The position numbers and the translations under genes were made by a program. DNA of 7,708 nt, from positions 1 through 7,708 of the forward strand of contig JAOZNG010000038.1 in the NCBI GenBank assembly GCA_029933895.1, written 5' to 3'. The notes beneath the pieces were generated by a model, which made no database searches, was not told where the DNA came from, and saw only the letters and a list, made by a program, of their open reading frames with translations. Source of the DNA: an archaeon (GTDB taxonomy: Archaea > Altiarchaeota > Altiarchaeia > IMC4 > QMZM01). Positions 1 through 6,862 of this stretch are shown one piece after another. How positions within the stretch are numbered: position 1 is the stretch's first letter; the number at the start of each line of letters is the position of its first letter.

Positions 1-295
1 AGGTGAGCCAGATTTTTTTCCGAGAGTTATTCTGTTTCAGCCTTAAGGGGGTCATTATTTTTTGGATTCTATCAACAAAGAGGATCATGATAAGCGACAG
101 GAGGGCTGCTATAAGCGAGCCTCCGATAAAAGTGTGGAGGAAGCCATGCATGGGGTAGTGTCCTGTAAGCACCATAATAATGGATTTCAAATCGACGATA
201 ACATTAGCAACCAGAAAAGTAGGTAGATGCAATATATTAAATAAAAGCAACCCGATTAGCAGGGCTGGACCCAAGTGAAATGGTGTGAGAGGCAT
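1..295 (-). CDS. Archaeal integral membrane protein, N-terminal part, cut by the left window edge
   Basis: Translating the minus strand from the ATG at 295 gives 98 uninterrupted codons up to the window edge, so the 3' end is missing. The protein opens with MPLTPFHLGPALLIGLLLF, a start I recall from uncharacterised archaeal membrane proteins often labelled 'hydrolase' and loosely resembling the YdjM/DUF457 membrane-bound metal-dependent hydrolases. Two hydrophobic stretches (about residues 11-34 and 56-74) look like membrane helices. Between them lies a histidine-containing loop, HYPMHGFLHT (46-55). His7, Asp35, His50 and His54 are candidate metal ligands, but no activity is shown. After the second helix the chain turns basic (KQNNSRKK), suggesting a cytosolic segment. 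No Shine-Dalgarno sequence precedes the ATG; the start is chosen from the family-like N-terminus. It follows tRNA-Cys on the same strand after a 96-base gap. Real gene: likely. Function: unknown. Confidence 0.8.
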   Translation of the reverse strand, partial: MPLTPFHLGPALLIGLLLFNILHLPTFLVANVIVDLKSIIMVLTGHYPMHGFLHTFIGGSLIAALLSLIMILFVDRIQKIMTPLRLKQNNSRKKIWLT

Positions 296-320
296 AGTAT
301 CATATTTATTTTCAGGGTTT

Positions 321-395
321 AGAAAAGCTTGAGCAAAGTAACTTTTTTTCTCTTTTGGTTGAGGTTTTTCTTTTTCTAAAAGAAAAGCTCAAGCA
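321..395. repeat. Pair of imperfect 15-base direct repeats 60 bases apart, next to the tRNA-Cys 3' end
   Basis: AGAAAAGCTTGAGCA at 321-335 and AGAAAAGCTCAAGCA at 381-395 match at 13 of 15 positions, exactly 60 bases apart. The two differing bases also make the inner octamers (327-334 and 387-394) reverse complements of each other. On the minus strand each copy reads as a short GC-containing piece followed by CTTTTCT, so the pair may be tandem T-rich transcript ends after tRNA-Cys. The right copy overlaps only the last four bases of the tRNA, too little to call an attachment site. Confidence 0.4.
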
Positions 396-465
396 GGGGG
401 AGGGATTTGAACCCCCGAATTGTCGGTCTGCAGCCGACCGCCTTACCGGACTTAGCCACCCCTGC
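392..465 (-). tRNA. tRNA-Cys, anticodon GCA
   Basis: The minus strand folds into a complete 74-base cloverleaf. The acceptor stem is GCAGGGG (465-459) with CCCCTGC (399-393). The D arm begins GCTA and carries GG in its loop. The anticodon stem GTCGG/CCGAC encloses the seven-base loop CTGCAGA, giving anticodon GCA. The T arm is GGGGG-TTCAAAT-CCCTC with one wobble pair. The unpaired base before the CCA position is U, the classic identity base for cysteinyl-tRNA synthetase, which supports the assignment. CCA is not encoded (the next bases read TGA), so it must be added enzymatically. No intron is seen. It lies 31 bases after the stop of the phosphopantoate ligase gene. AT-rich sequence around 482-503 could be its promoter, but no box sits clearly at the right distance, so co-transcription with the upstream gene is possible. 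Confidence 0.97.
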
Positions 466-496
466 ATTAGCGTATATTATGTTTTATTTTAGGAAA

Positions 497-1237
497 TTAA
501 ATACCCGCTCTCATCTTTTCTATGATCTGTTTCAGGTTTTTTTTGTTGTTGAATTCCTTGACCATTTCGCTCAGTTTTCCCTGCTCTGTTTCCCTGTATC
601 CCGTGGCTGTTTCCATCAATTTAGGTATTGCTCTCGTTATGTTATCTACTATGGTCACTGTTGCCTTCTGTGCTGTTCTGGATAGAGGGTTTAGGTCTAC
701 TGCTATCACCTTCTTTCCCATAGCAATCAGGGCCTCGGTGCGGTCTCCGTCTTCCAGTGGTACGAATACCACATCAGAGGATTGTATCCCTTTAGGGTCT
801 ATCTTCCCTCTTTTGGAGTCTATGCCGGGTATTTTTTCGCTTGCGTTTTCTCCCACACCATACACCCTCCCTGCTCCGTTATTCAGGAGTATTTCCTGTA
901 TCTTCTCCTCTCTCTCCCTGGTTCTGTGGAACAGGTTCACTTCAAGTTTCGCATTCAATATCCTGGAGAGTTCCACTATCTCCTTGGATGCTAGGGCCGT
1001 TGTGTTGCCGTTGACTGATATCACAGGGTTTTCCGATAATAAAAGCATCGCAGTCGCTGCCTTAACTGCCTTCACCGCCTCTGGAGTGGTTTCCTCCCCC
1101 AGCAGGTAGTCGAATGCCTCACCCCGTCCGTGGGCTATTAATCCTGCCTCTGCTACGATACCATCTCTGAGGCCTTGAACAAGGAGATATCTCTCTCTGA
1201 GGGATTTATAGCGGGGATGCATTGGTGGTATATCCAT
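497..1237 (-). CDS. 4-phosphopantoate--beta-alanine ligase (archaeal phosphopantothenate synthetase)
   Basis: This 246-residue protein matches the archaeal phosphopantothenate synthetase family (formerly DUF137). The enzyme joins 4-phosphopantoate to beta-alanine using ATP, giving 4'-phosphopantothenate. With pantoate kinase it replaces the bacterial PanC/CoaA route to coenzyme A. Visible family motifs are IPPMHPRYKSL at 3-13, GLIAHGRGEAFDYLLGE at 32-48, ISVNGN at 73-78, NLFHRTRERE at 101-110, VPLEDGDRTEAL at 159-170, DLNPLSRTA at 181-189 and VDNITRA at 197-203. Length is normal for the family and nothing essential seems missing. The first ATG is preferred because the HPRY motif follows it at the usual distance. 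There is no Shine-Dalgarno sequence. The start lies only 24 bases after the 5S gene, with no good TATA box in between, so its mRNA may come from the 5S transcript or from further upstream. Family call firm; pathway role from family knowledge. Confidence 0.95.
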   Translation of the reverse strand: MDIPPMHPRYKSLRERYLLVQGLRDGIVAEAGLIAHGRGEAFDYLLGEETTPEAVKAVKAATAMLLLSENPVISVNGNTTALASKEIVELSRILNAKLEVNLFHRTREREEKIQEILLNNGAGRVYGVGENASEKIPGIDSKRGKIDPKGIQSSDVVFVPLEDGDRTEALIAMGKKVIAVDLNPLSRTAQKATVTIVDNITRAIPKLMETATGYRETEQGKLSEMVKEFNNKKNLKQIIEKMRAGI

Positions 1238-1261
1238 CTTGGAGAAAGAAATTAATAGCAG

Positions 1262-1382
<121 letters not shown>

Positions 1383-1402
1383 ATAGTATAGAGGATTAGG
1401 TG

Positions 1403-1410
1403 TTTAAAAA
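1403..1410 (-). promoter_or_regulatory. TATA-like box for the 5S rRNA gene
   Basis: The minus strand reads TTTTTAAA here. Its centre is about 25-27 bases upstream of the 5S 5' end (1380-1382), which is the normal archaeal TATA-to-start distance. It begins four bases after the hef stop codon, so it fits between the two genes. The match in sequence and spacing is good, but no TSS data are available. Confidence 0.55.
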
Positions 1411-1413
1411 CAG

Positions 1414-3645
1414 CTATTTTTGCCCGTATCTCGCCTCAATCACCTTCCTTATATCTTTCGCCTTCTTTTCTCCTATGCCATCCACGTTTCTTAGTTTATC
1501 CTCTGGGGCTTTCATGATCTCCTCAACAGTCTGGAATTCATCCAAGAGTCTCTTGGCAAGCACTGAGGAGACATTAGGCAGTGACTCAACAACATACCGC
1601 TGCTTCTCTCTCAGGAGCAGTGGTTTCCTGCTACCCCTAAGTCTTATCTCCCGTCCCTCATCTATCTGCTCTCTTTTGGCTATCTGGTACAGGTATTCTG
1701 CTGTATCTTTTTCGTCTCTCGTGTATACTACCGCTATCCCGAAGTCTATGGCGAGGGATGCTATTGCGGCCCTCAAAGCGTTGGGGTGTATGTTTCTGAT
1801 GGCGTAGATGTCCTGGCTTCCCTCGATGATGAGCAGTGGTATGTCAAAGTTTTCTGATAACTCCTTAGCTTGCGGGAAAAGTCGGTTGTCTATTATTGAT
1901 GACAGAAAGTCTTCCTGCGTCTTCCTCTCCACTGCCACGCGGTCGCTTAGTATGTAGTCTCCTACTGGGAGCTGTTTCAACTCTATTTCTGTTTTCTCTT
2001 TCAGCTCCGTTAGTATTATGGTGTTTTTTTCCCTGACGTCGAGGTAGATTTTCACCTCCTCTTCCTTCACATTTTTTCTGGTGTCTTTTTTGCTGACTTT
2101 CTCGAACACGAACTCGGACAGCATTCTCTGGTTCTCGTCTATTTCTGGAGCTATGGTGTCGTCCATCTCCCGCACCAGTTTACGCATCTTCCGTTCCTTG
2201 TGGACTGCCGCCCAGTAGTAGCCTTCATCTCTGGTACCCTTGGCCATCAACACCACCACCTTCCCTGCAGCGGTTCTCCCGGTCCTGCCCCGTCTCTGGA
2301 TTGATCTAATCTCTGAGGGTACTGGCTCGTAGAATACTACGAGGTCAACTTTTGGTATGTCTATGCCTTCCTCTGCTACAGATGTTGCTACGAGGGCGGT
2401 GTACGCTCCCTCCCTGAATTTCTCAAGTATCTCTATCTGTTTCTTCTGGCTCATCCCCTTCTGCATGCCCCTGGGGGCCTGTCCTATGAATTCATGAGCT
2501 AGTATGTCGTTCTCGTTCAGTTTCTCTATTATCCGGTCCACTGTGTCCCTGTATTGCGTGAATATTAATACCTTCCTGTTCTGGTATTTTTTTACTAGGT
2601 TAGCCAGTTCCTCCAGCTTGGGGTGGTCTACTCCCTGGCTTCTGAGGTCGTGGACTCTCTTGACGAGGTGCTTCATTCGGATGTCGCTGTAGAGTTTCTT
2701 TATTGCCTTGCTTTTTTGTTTACCCATCCTCTGCAGGTAGAGGTCTAATGCGTGTATTCCCTGCGTTTCCAGCAGCTCGAGGGCGTGGTTTATTTTTATG
2801 GCTGCTGCTACGATAGAGGCTTCTTGGTAGGAGTCTATTCCCTGCGTTATTTCTCTCCGTATCTCGGATTGTATCCCTAGGAGTTTCTTTTTGTTTATCT
2901 TGATTAGTTGCGCGCTCTTGAGGTATCCTCTCTCTTTCAGTTCCCTTATCTCCTCCCTTAACAGGTTTTCTATGTGTTTCTTGATTTCCTGGAATTCCTC
3001 TGGTAGTTCTACCCTAACCCACTCAGTCTCTATCTGCTTGATGTATTCCTTCACATCCCGGTCGTGTTCTGTTTTGGCCTCGATTTGTTGTATGTGGAGG
3101 CTCTGGGAGACCTGTTTTATTGTTTCTTTGTCGCTGCTTGGTGAGGCTGTTAGTCCAGTAATCAGGGGGTTCCTTGCTTTTTTTATGTATTCTTCTGCTA
3201 TGTGCACGTAGCTGTAGTTTCCCACACTCCTGTGGCATTCGTCGAATATGACGAGTGAGACGTTGGATAAATCCATGCCCCGCATGATGTCGTTTTCTAT
3301 GGTCTGGGGTGTGGCGAATATCATCCTGTTCTCCCTGAACAACTCAGCTCTCTTTTTTATCGGATCCCTTCCAGTTAACACAACCGACTCTTTTATTTCC
3401 AGGATGTGGTCGAATGTGTTTTTGTGCTGCACTGCAAGGGGCCTGGTTGGTGCGAGAAAAAGTATTTTCGACTCTGGATGGATATATAATCTGTGGGCTG
3501 CTATCATAGCGGCTATGATAGTCTTCCCCAAGCCCGTGGGCAATACCACCATGGTATTCCCTTCTATGGCCCTTGAGACCACAGCCTCCTGGTATCTCCT
3601 CAACCTGATGGATTTTTCCTTTATGAGGGGGTGGCTTACGTACAT
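1414..3645 (-). CDS. hef: Hef: fused superfamily 2 helicase and XPF-family structure-specific endonuclease
   Basis: This 743-residue protein has the full Hef architecture, acting on stalled or branched replication forks. The helicase half (about 1-500) shows Walker A LPTGLGKT (35-42), a DECH box (135-138), TAS (166-168), an alpha-helical insert of the Mph1/FANCM kind (about 215-330), and motif VI QRRGRTGR (450-457). The nuclease half (about 530-665) has the catalytic pattern GD-ERK-D: Gly562-Asp563, Glu573-Arg574-Lys575 and Asp579, all present, so it should be able to cut. A tandem helix-hairpin-helix DNA-binding module closes the protein (about 686-740, with VDGIGEKKA). Length is close to that of Hef in Pyrococcus. 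The start MYVSHPLIK agrees with the family N-terminus as I recall it. There is no Shine-Dalgarno sequence, and the upstream gene ends 22 bases away. Helicase-nuclease fusion distinguishes it from the short XPF of Crenarchaeota. No sign of damage. Confidence 0.97.
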   Translation of the reverse strand: MYVSHPLIKEKSIRLRRYQEAVVSRAIEGNTMVVLPTGLGKTIIAAMIAAHRLYIHPESKILFLAPTRPLAVQHKNTFDHILEIKESVVLTGRDPIKKRAELFRENRMIFATPQTIENDIMRGMDLSNVSLVIFDECHRSVGNYSYVHIAEEYIKKARNPLITGLTASPSSDKETIKQVSQSLHIQQIEAKTEHDRDVKEYIKQIETEWVRVELPEEFQEIKKHIENLLREEIRELKERGYLKSAQLIKINKKKLLGIQSEIRREITQGIDSYQEASIVAAAIKINHALELLETQGIHALDLYLQRMGKQKSKAIKKLYSDIRMKHLVKRVHDLRSQGVDHPKLEELANLVKKYQNRKVLIFTQYRDTVDRIIEKLNENDILAHEFIGQAPRGMQKGMSQKKQIEILEKFREGAYTALVATSVAEEGIDIPKVDLVVFYEPVPSEIRSIQRRGRTGRTAAGKVVVLMAKGTRDEGYYWAAVHKERKMRKLVREMDDTIAPEIDENQRMLSEFVFEKVSKKDTRKNVKEEEVKIYLDVREKNTIILTELKEKTEIELKQLPVGDYILSDRVAVERKTQEDFLSSIIDNRLFPQAKELSENFDIPLLIIEGSQDIYAIRNIHPNALRAAIASLAIDFGIAVVYTRDEKDTAEYLYQIAKREQIDEGREIRLRGSRKPLLLREKQRYVVESLPNVSSVLAKRLLDEFQTVEEIMKAPEDKLRNVDGIGEKKAKDIRKVIEARYGQK

Positions 3646-3666
3646 AATTACAGGATAGGGATTTAA

Positions 3667-3675
3667 TTTATTTTA
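3667..3675 (-). promoter_or_regulatory. Possible TATA box for a leaderless hef transcript
   Basis: The minus strand reads AAAATAAAT here, centred about 26 bases before the hef ATG. This would place transcription start at or near the start codon and would explain the missing Shine-Dalgarno sequence. It overlaps the stop codon of the upstream activase gene. The stretch is simply AT-rich, so chance is a serious alternative. Confidence 0.3.
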
Positions 3676-4423
3676 TCTCCTCAAACCCTTCCTCGAGGGT
3701 TACTATCTGGACTCTGGTGTTGGGGAGTTTCTTTTTCGCTTCCCTGGCGAGCTCCTGCAGCAGCTCTCTGGGGGGGCTTTGTTTTTTCTCGTACTCTGGG
3801 TCTAGGGTGTTTTCAGGCCTGAATTGTTGTATGGTGTATTCCGTGAAGCCGACTTTTTTAACGATCTCCGCTGTTTCCCTGACCTCTTTTTTCTTCTCCA
3901 GAAGCCCGGGTATTATCGTTGTCCTCGCCTCTTTGGGGTTGTCCCAGTCTCTGAGGATTCTGTGGCTTTCCCTGACTCTGGAGACTATCTTCTTCCACCT
4001 GTCAGGGAGCCCCGCTATTTTACCGTATCTCTGGTCTAGTGGCGCCTTAATGTCTGTGGTGAAGTAGTCCAGGTAGGGTAGTGCTTCCCTGAGTTTCCTG
4101 GGGTAATAGCAGTTGCTGTCTATTTTGAGCAACAACCTGGTTTCTTTTTTTATTTCCTTCAGGAGGTCTAGTGTTTCCTCCTGCATTAGTGGCTCTCCTC
4201 CAGTTACGCAGACCGCCTCTATGAGGTAGTTTTCCCTTAGCTCTTTTATTATTTCTCTGGTGTCTGTTTTCCGGCAGTTTGGTGAGTTCATGGTGAGGAG
4301 GTCTCTGTTCTGGCACCATGGACACCTGTAGGGGCACCCGCACAGGTATACCACTGCCGCTACTTTCCCGGGATAGTCTATGGTGGAGTTGTCTACTATC
4401 CCGGCATAGATTATTTCAGTCAT
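3668..4423 (-). CDS. Radical SAM activating enzyme, anaerobic ribonucleotide reductase activase type (NrdG-like)
   Basis: The 251-residue protein carries the radical SAM iron-sulfur motif CPYRCPWC (Cys30, Cys34, Cys37), an extra cysteine at 28, GGEP at 75-78 for SAM binding, and DIKAP at 124-128. The N-terminal STIDYPGK (13-20) followed by the cluster motif is typical of the longer archaeal/thermophile activases annotated as anaerobic ribonucleoside-triphosphate reductase activating protein. Such enzymes install a glycyl radical on the reductase using SAM. The start used is the ATG overlapping the herA stop as ATGA, implying translational coupling. An in-frame ATG four codons earlier (4435) is also possible. 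The open frame extends still further upstream, but that part lies inside herA and is not protein-like. The target reductase gene is not in the window, so a related activase role (pyruvate formate-lyase type or another glycyl radical enzyme) remains open. Confidence 0.88.
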   Translation of the reverse strand: MTEIIYAGIVDNSTIDYPGKVAAVVYLCGCPYRCPWCQNRDLLTMNSPNCRKTDTREIIKELRENYLIEAVCVTGGEPLMQEETLDLLKEIKKETRLLLKIDSNCYYPRKLREALPYLDYFTTDIKAPLDQRYGKIAGLPDRWKKIVSRVRESHRILRDWDNPKEARTTIIPGLLEKKKEVRETAEIVKKVGFTEYTIQQFRPENTLDPEYEKKQSPPRELLQELAREAKKKLPNTRVQIVTLEEGFEEIK

Positions 4424-5937
4424 TTCCTGCTCCATTCCTCCACGATGTTTATGTCCTCCCCTCCTGGTTCTGTTTTCCGTTGTCTTATCCTGATGGGCAC
4501 GGATAGGTTCACCGCTGAGCCGGTTACTATCGCTTCCCCTCTCCCGAGGGAGGGGAGGTCTCTTATTATGTCCTCTGTTACGGTTTCCACTGACTGCCTT
4601 ATGTATTCCTGGTCTGAGGGGTTTACTATCCTGAGTATGATTTGGGTATTGCACTGGGATAGCACGTCGCTGTCTAGTTTGTTGGGTCTCTGGCTTACAA
4701 TGCATAGTCCTGTCCCGAATTTTCTACCCTCCCGGGCTATTCTCTTGAGTATGGACCTGGATACTATGGTTCTCTCCTCCATCCCTCTGGGGGCGAAGTT
4801 GTGGGCTTCTTCTATGATGAGGAGCGCTGGTGTTCTTATTCCTTTACCGTATTTCATGTATCTCTTCCTGCCAGAGAATATTTTCCTGCTTACGGCTGAT
4901 ACTATGGCTTCGCTTATTCGTTCATCTGCGTCTGAGAGGTCTATGATGGTGAGCTGGTTTCGTTTGATTATTTCTTTTATGCTGGTTCCCTTCATCTCGA
5001 AGAGTTTCATCCTGTTGAGTCTGGTGATTCTCCTCATCAGTGCCCCTATAGTGGTGACACCCACCTTTTTGCTCATGCTTTCAAGTATTTCCGCTGGGAA
5101 GATGTTTTCTTTGTCTTTTTTGTTGGTTTTTTTAAGGTCGTATAGCATACCTAGCAGCGATAGTATGGTTTTTAGGTCATAGCTGTCGTAGAATTTCTCG
5201 GAGAGGTTTATTACTTCCTCCAGGAGGTCTCTCTGGGTTTCTGTTATGTCGGGCATGAGGTTCATGAAGTCTATGGTACTGAGGGAGCTTACATCTATCC
5301 GTATCTTGTTGTGGTCTTCAGTTGAGTATACCTTAACCTCTGAGTCCTGGAAGCTCATGTTCCGGTATTCCCCGTGGGGGTCGAATACTACTACTGAGCC
5401 TTTCTTGTTCATGATTTCTTCTATTAGCACGCCTATGGTGTAGCTTTTCCCTGCACCTGTCATGGCTAGTACTGCACAGTGTTTGCTGACTAATTCATTG
5501 ATGTTTACGTGCACTGGCACGGATTCTCTTGTGGCTATTGTGCCCATGTAGGCTGATTGTTGTTTCTTTTGTTGAAGTATCTTTCTAAGCAGCTGGTCTT
5601 CAGCTAGGTATACCACGCTTCCAGGTGTTATGCCGTGTCTTGGCATTTCCAGGCTGTTGTTTTTCTCGTATCCCAGTATTTTTACCGTCGGAACAGGGTA
5701 TTCTCCCTCGGATAGTATTATATCTCCCAGCCTTAGATCCCGCCCGAATTCATCCGGGAGCAGTTCATTGCTTATGGTGATGTCTTTTATCACCCCCAGT
5801 ATCTGGTTCCCGGTGACTGATTCCTTGACTGTGACGAACTCATCTCTTTTGACATGTTCCTCCATGTCTTTTTTTATGACGAACCTGAACCCCCGCAGAC
5901 TGGTAGCCCCTATGACTTGCCCTATTTCTCTAGCCAT
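4420..5937 (-). CDS. herA: HerA-type hexameric DNA translocase/helicase
   Basis: The 505-residue protein starts with a HAS-barrel domain (about 1-95, IGQVIG near the N-terminus). A FtsK/HerA-superfamily ATPase follows, with Walker A MTGAGKS at 159-165, VVVFDPHGEY at 182-191, Walker B LLIIEEAHN at 372-380, SQRP at 415-418 and LGRGEA at 464-469. In archaea HerA forms a hexameric ring that drives duplex DNA and works with the NurA nuclease and Mre11-Rad50 in end resection. Length is typical. Neither nurA, mre11 nor rad50 is in the window; instead the gene overlaps the radical SAM activase, with hef beyond. It could therefore be a second HerA paralogue rather than the resection one. The ATG at 5937 has no Shine-Dalgarno sequence but gives the expected N-terminus. 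The middle (about 230-330) is a helical insertion that I cannot assign. Confidence 0.93.
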   Translation of the reverse strand: MAREIGQVIGATSLRGFRFVIKKDMEEHVKRDEFVTVKESVTGNQILGVIKDITISNELLPDEFGRDLRLGDIILSEGEYPVPTVKILGYEKNNSLEMPRHGITPGSVVYLAEDQLLRKILQQKKQQSAYMGTIATRESVPVHVNINELVSKHCAVLAMTGAGKSYTIGVLIEEIMNKKGSVVVFDPHGEYRNMSFQDSEVKVYSTEDHNKIRIDVSSLSTIDFMNLMPDITETQRDLLEEVINLSEKFYDSYDLKTILSLLGMLYDLKKTNKKDKENIFPAEILESMSKKVGVTTIGALMRRITRLNRMKLFEMKGTSIKEIIKRNQLTIIDLSDADERISEAIVSAVSRKIFSGRKRYMKYGKGIRTPALLIIEEAHNFAPRGMEERTIVSRSILKRIAREGRKFGTGLCIVSQRPNKLDSDVLSQCNTQIILRIVNPSDQEYIRQSVETVTEDIIRDLPSLGRGEAIVTGSAVNLSVPIRIRQRKTEPGGEDINIVEEWSRK

Positions 5938-5960
5938 TGTTTTTTTTATTTTGGTTTACA

Positions 5961-5973
5961 GGAATAAGTATTC
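5961..5973 (-). promoter_or_regulatory. Alternative TATA-like element for a leaderless herA transcript
   Basis: The minus strand reads GAATACTTATTCC, centred about 30 bases before the herA ATG. If used, transcription would begin a few bases from the start codon, consistent with the lack of a Shine-Dalgarno sequence. It competes with the stronger-looking AT element at 5985-5999. Confidence 0.3.
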
Positions 5974-5984
5974 ATTTTTTTCCT

Positions 5985-5999
5985 TGAATATTTATATCA
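5985..5999. promoter_or_regulatory. AT core promoter element in the herA/kaiC-like divergent spacer
   Basis: The sequence TGAATATTTATATCA has TTTATATC on the plus strand (5991-5998), a strong archaeal TATA match. It predicts a plus-strand start near 6020, about 30 bases before the KaiC-like ATG and upstream of its Shine-Dalgarno. On the minus strand it contains TATAAATA, which could serve herA with a leader of about 30 bases. The outer TGA/TCA are symmetric. The plus-strand role is the better supported of the two. Confidence 0.5.
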
Positions 6000-6038
6000 G
6001 CCTAGACATATTCTTTAATAATATACCTTGACGGTTTT

Positions 6039-6045
6039 GAGGGGA
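6039..6045 (+). promoter_or_regulatory. Shine-Dalgarno sequence of the KaiC-like gene
   Basis: GAGGGGA ends four bases before the ATG at 6050, complementary to the CCUCC at the 3' end of archaeal 16S rRNA. It fixes the start of the KaiC-like gene and is the clearest ribosome binding site in the window. Confidence 0.7.
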
Positions 6046-6049
6046 TAAA

Positions 6050-6862
6050 ATGCTTGATTCAGGGAGTAGGTGTCCTAGCGGTATTTCGGGTTTAGATGAT
6101 TTGCTTAACGGGGGTTTCCCCCGGAGCAGGAGTATTCTGGTTTCAGGTACCTGTGGTACTGGTAAGTCTACCTTTGGGATTCAGTTTATTGCTAACGGGA
6201 TCAAGGAGTTTAACGAGAATGGTATCCTGGTGAGCTTGGAGCAGGATCCGCGGGAGATGAAGCAGGATATGATGCAGTTTGGTTTTGATTTGCAGAGGCT
6301 TGAGGATGAGGGTAAATTAATCATCATTGACGCTAGTTTGTCGCGGATGGGTTTGAAGCCGAAGAAGGAGAAGATGAGTTATCAGAGCACTCAATTCGCT
6401 CAGGTCCCTGGAAGCATTAGTTTGTTGCCTGATGAATTTAATATGGAGATGTTGTTGGAGATTATCATCAGCAAAGCTAAACGTATTGATGCTAAGCGTG
6501 TGGTTATTGATTCCCTACCTGCCCTGGACTTCTTGTTGAAGGAGTCTAATAGTGATTTCAGGCAGGGTCTTCGTGAGACATTGTTGGCGATGAATTATCG
6601 ACTTAAGATGGAGGGCTTGACTACTTTGTTGATCACGGAGATGGCGGAGCAAGGTGAGGCTATCTCTGCTCATGGTATTGAGTCCTATGTTGTTGATGGC
6701 GTGATTATCTTGTACTATATTAGTATTGGCACTGAGGCGGGTCGTAGCTTGATTATCAGGAAGATGAGGGCTACCGCACATAGCGAGGACGTGCACCCAA
6801 TCAGGTTTGTGGAGGGTGTTGGTATTAAGGTGCTGAGGGCTGAGGACGCCTACAACATCTAG
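6050..6862 (+). CDS. Single-domain KaiC-like RecA-superfamily ATPase
   Basis: The 270-residue protein is a one-domain KaiC/RadA-type ATPase. It has the family opening SGISGLDDLLNGGFP (10-24), Walker A GTCGTGKST (33-41), the likely catalytic glutamate in SLEQ (62-65), and Walker B VVIDSLPAL (151-159). Cyanobacterial KaiC has two such domains; archaea carry many single-domain relatives proposed to act in signalling, and their targets are mostly unknown. A less typical stretch at about 100-125 (KPKKEKMSYQSTQF) is probably an inserted loop. The last residues do not resemble the KaiC phosphorylation tail. It is the only plus-strand gene, divergent from herA with a 112-base spacer, with its own TATA box and a clear Shine-Dalgarno. 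Its stop overlaps the end of a minus-strand open frame by CTAG. Whether it regulates herA or merely shares the spacer cannot be told from sequence. Confidence 0.9.
   Translation: MLDSGSRCPSGISGLDDLLNGGFPRSRSILVSGTCGTGKSTFGIQFIANGIKEFNENGILVSLEQDPREMKQDMMQFGFDLQRLEDEGKLIIIDASLSRMGLKPKKEKMSYQSTQFAQVPGSISLLPDEFNMEMLLEIIISKAKRIDAKRVVIDSLPALDFLLKESNSDFRQGLRETLLAMNYRLKMEGLTTLLITEMAEQGEAISAHGIESYVVDGVIILYYISIGTEAGRSLIIRKMRATAHSEDVHPIRFVEGVGIKVLRAEDAYNI

Noticed and set aside
321..395. Integration attachment site at the tRNA-Cys 3' end
   Set aside because: The repeat overlaps only four bases of the tRNA, the two copies are just 60 bases apart, and no integrase or mobile gene lies between them.
407..685. 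Plus-strand open frame starting inside the tRNA-Cys region
   Set aside because: It begins within the tRNA gene and runs antisense to the ligase gene; no coding features.
522..1109. Long plus-strand open frame opposite the phosphopantoate ligase gene
   Set aside because: It is antisense to a strongly recognised family, its translation is serine- and phenylalanine-rich, and it has no motif or ribosome binding site.
4424..4705. Extension of the radical SAM frame 94 codons upstream, giving a 345-residue protein
   Set aside because: This part lies inside the well-supported herA coding region and its translation is low-quality and arginine-rich. The family N-terminus begins at the ATG overlapping the herA stop.
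4445..5182. A 245-codon plus-strand open frame opposite herA
   Set aside because: It is a complementary-strand artefact of herA codon usage, hydrophobic and serine-rich without any family pattern; the Walker motifs are on the minus strand.
6515..6796. Minus-strand open frame inside the KaiC-like gene
   Set aside because: It is antisense to the intact ATPase and its translation lacks any recognisable pattern.
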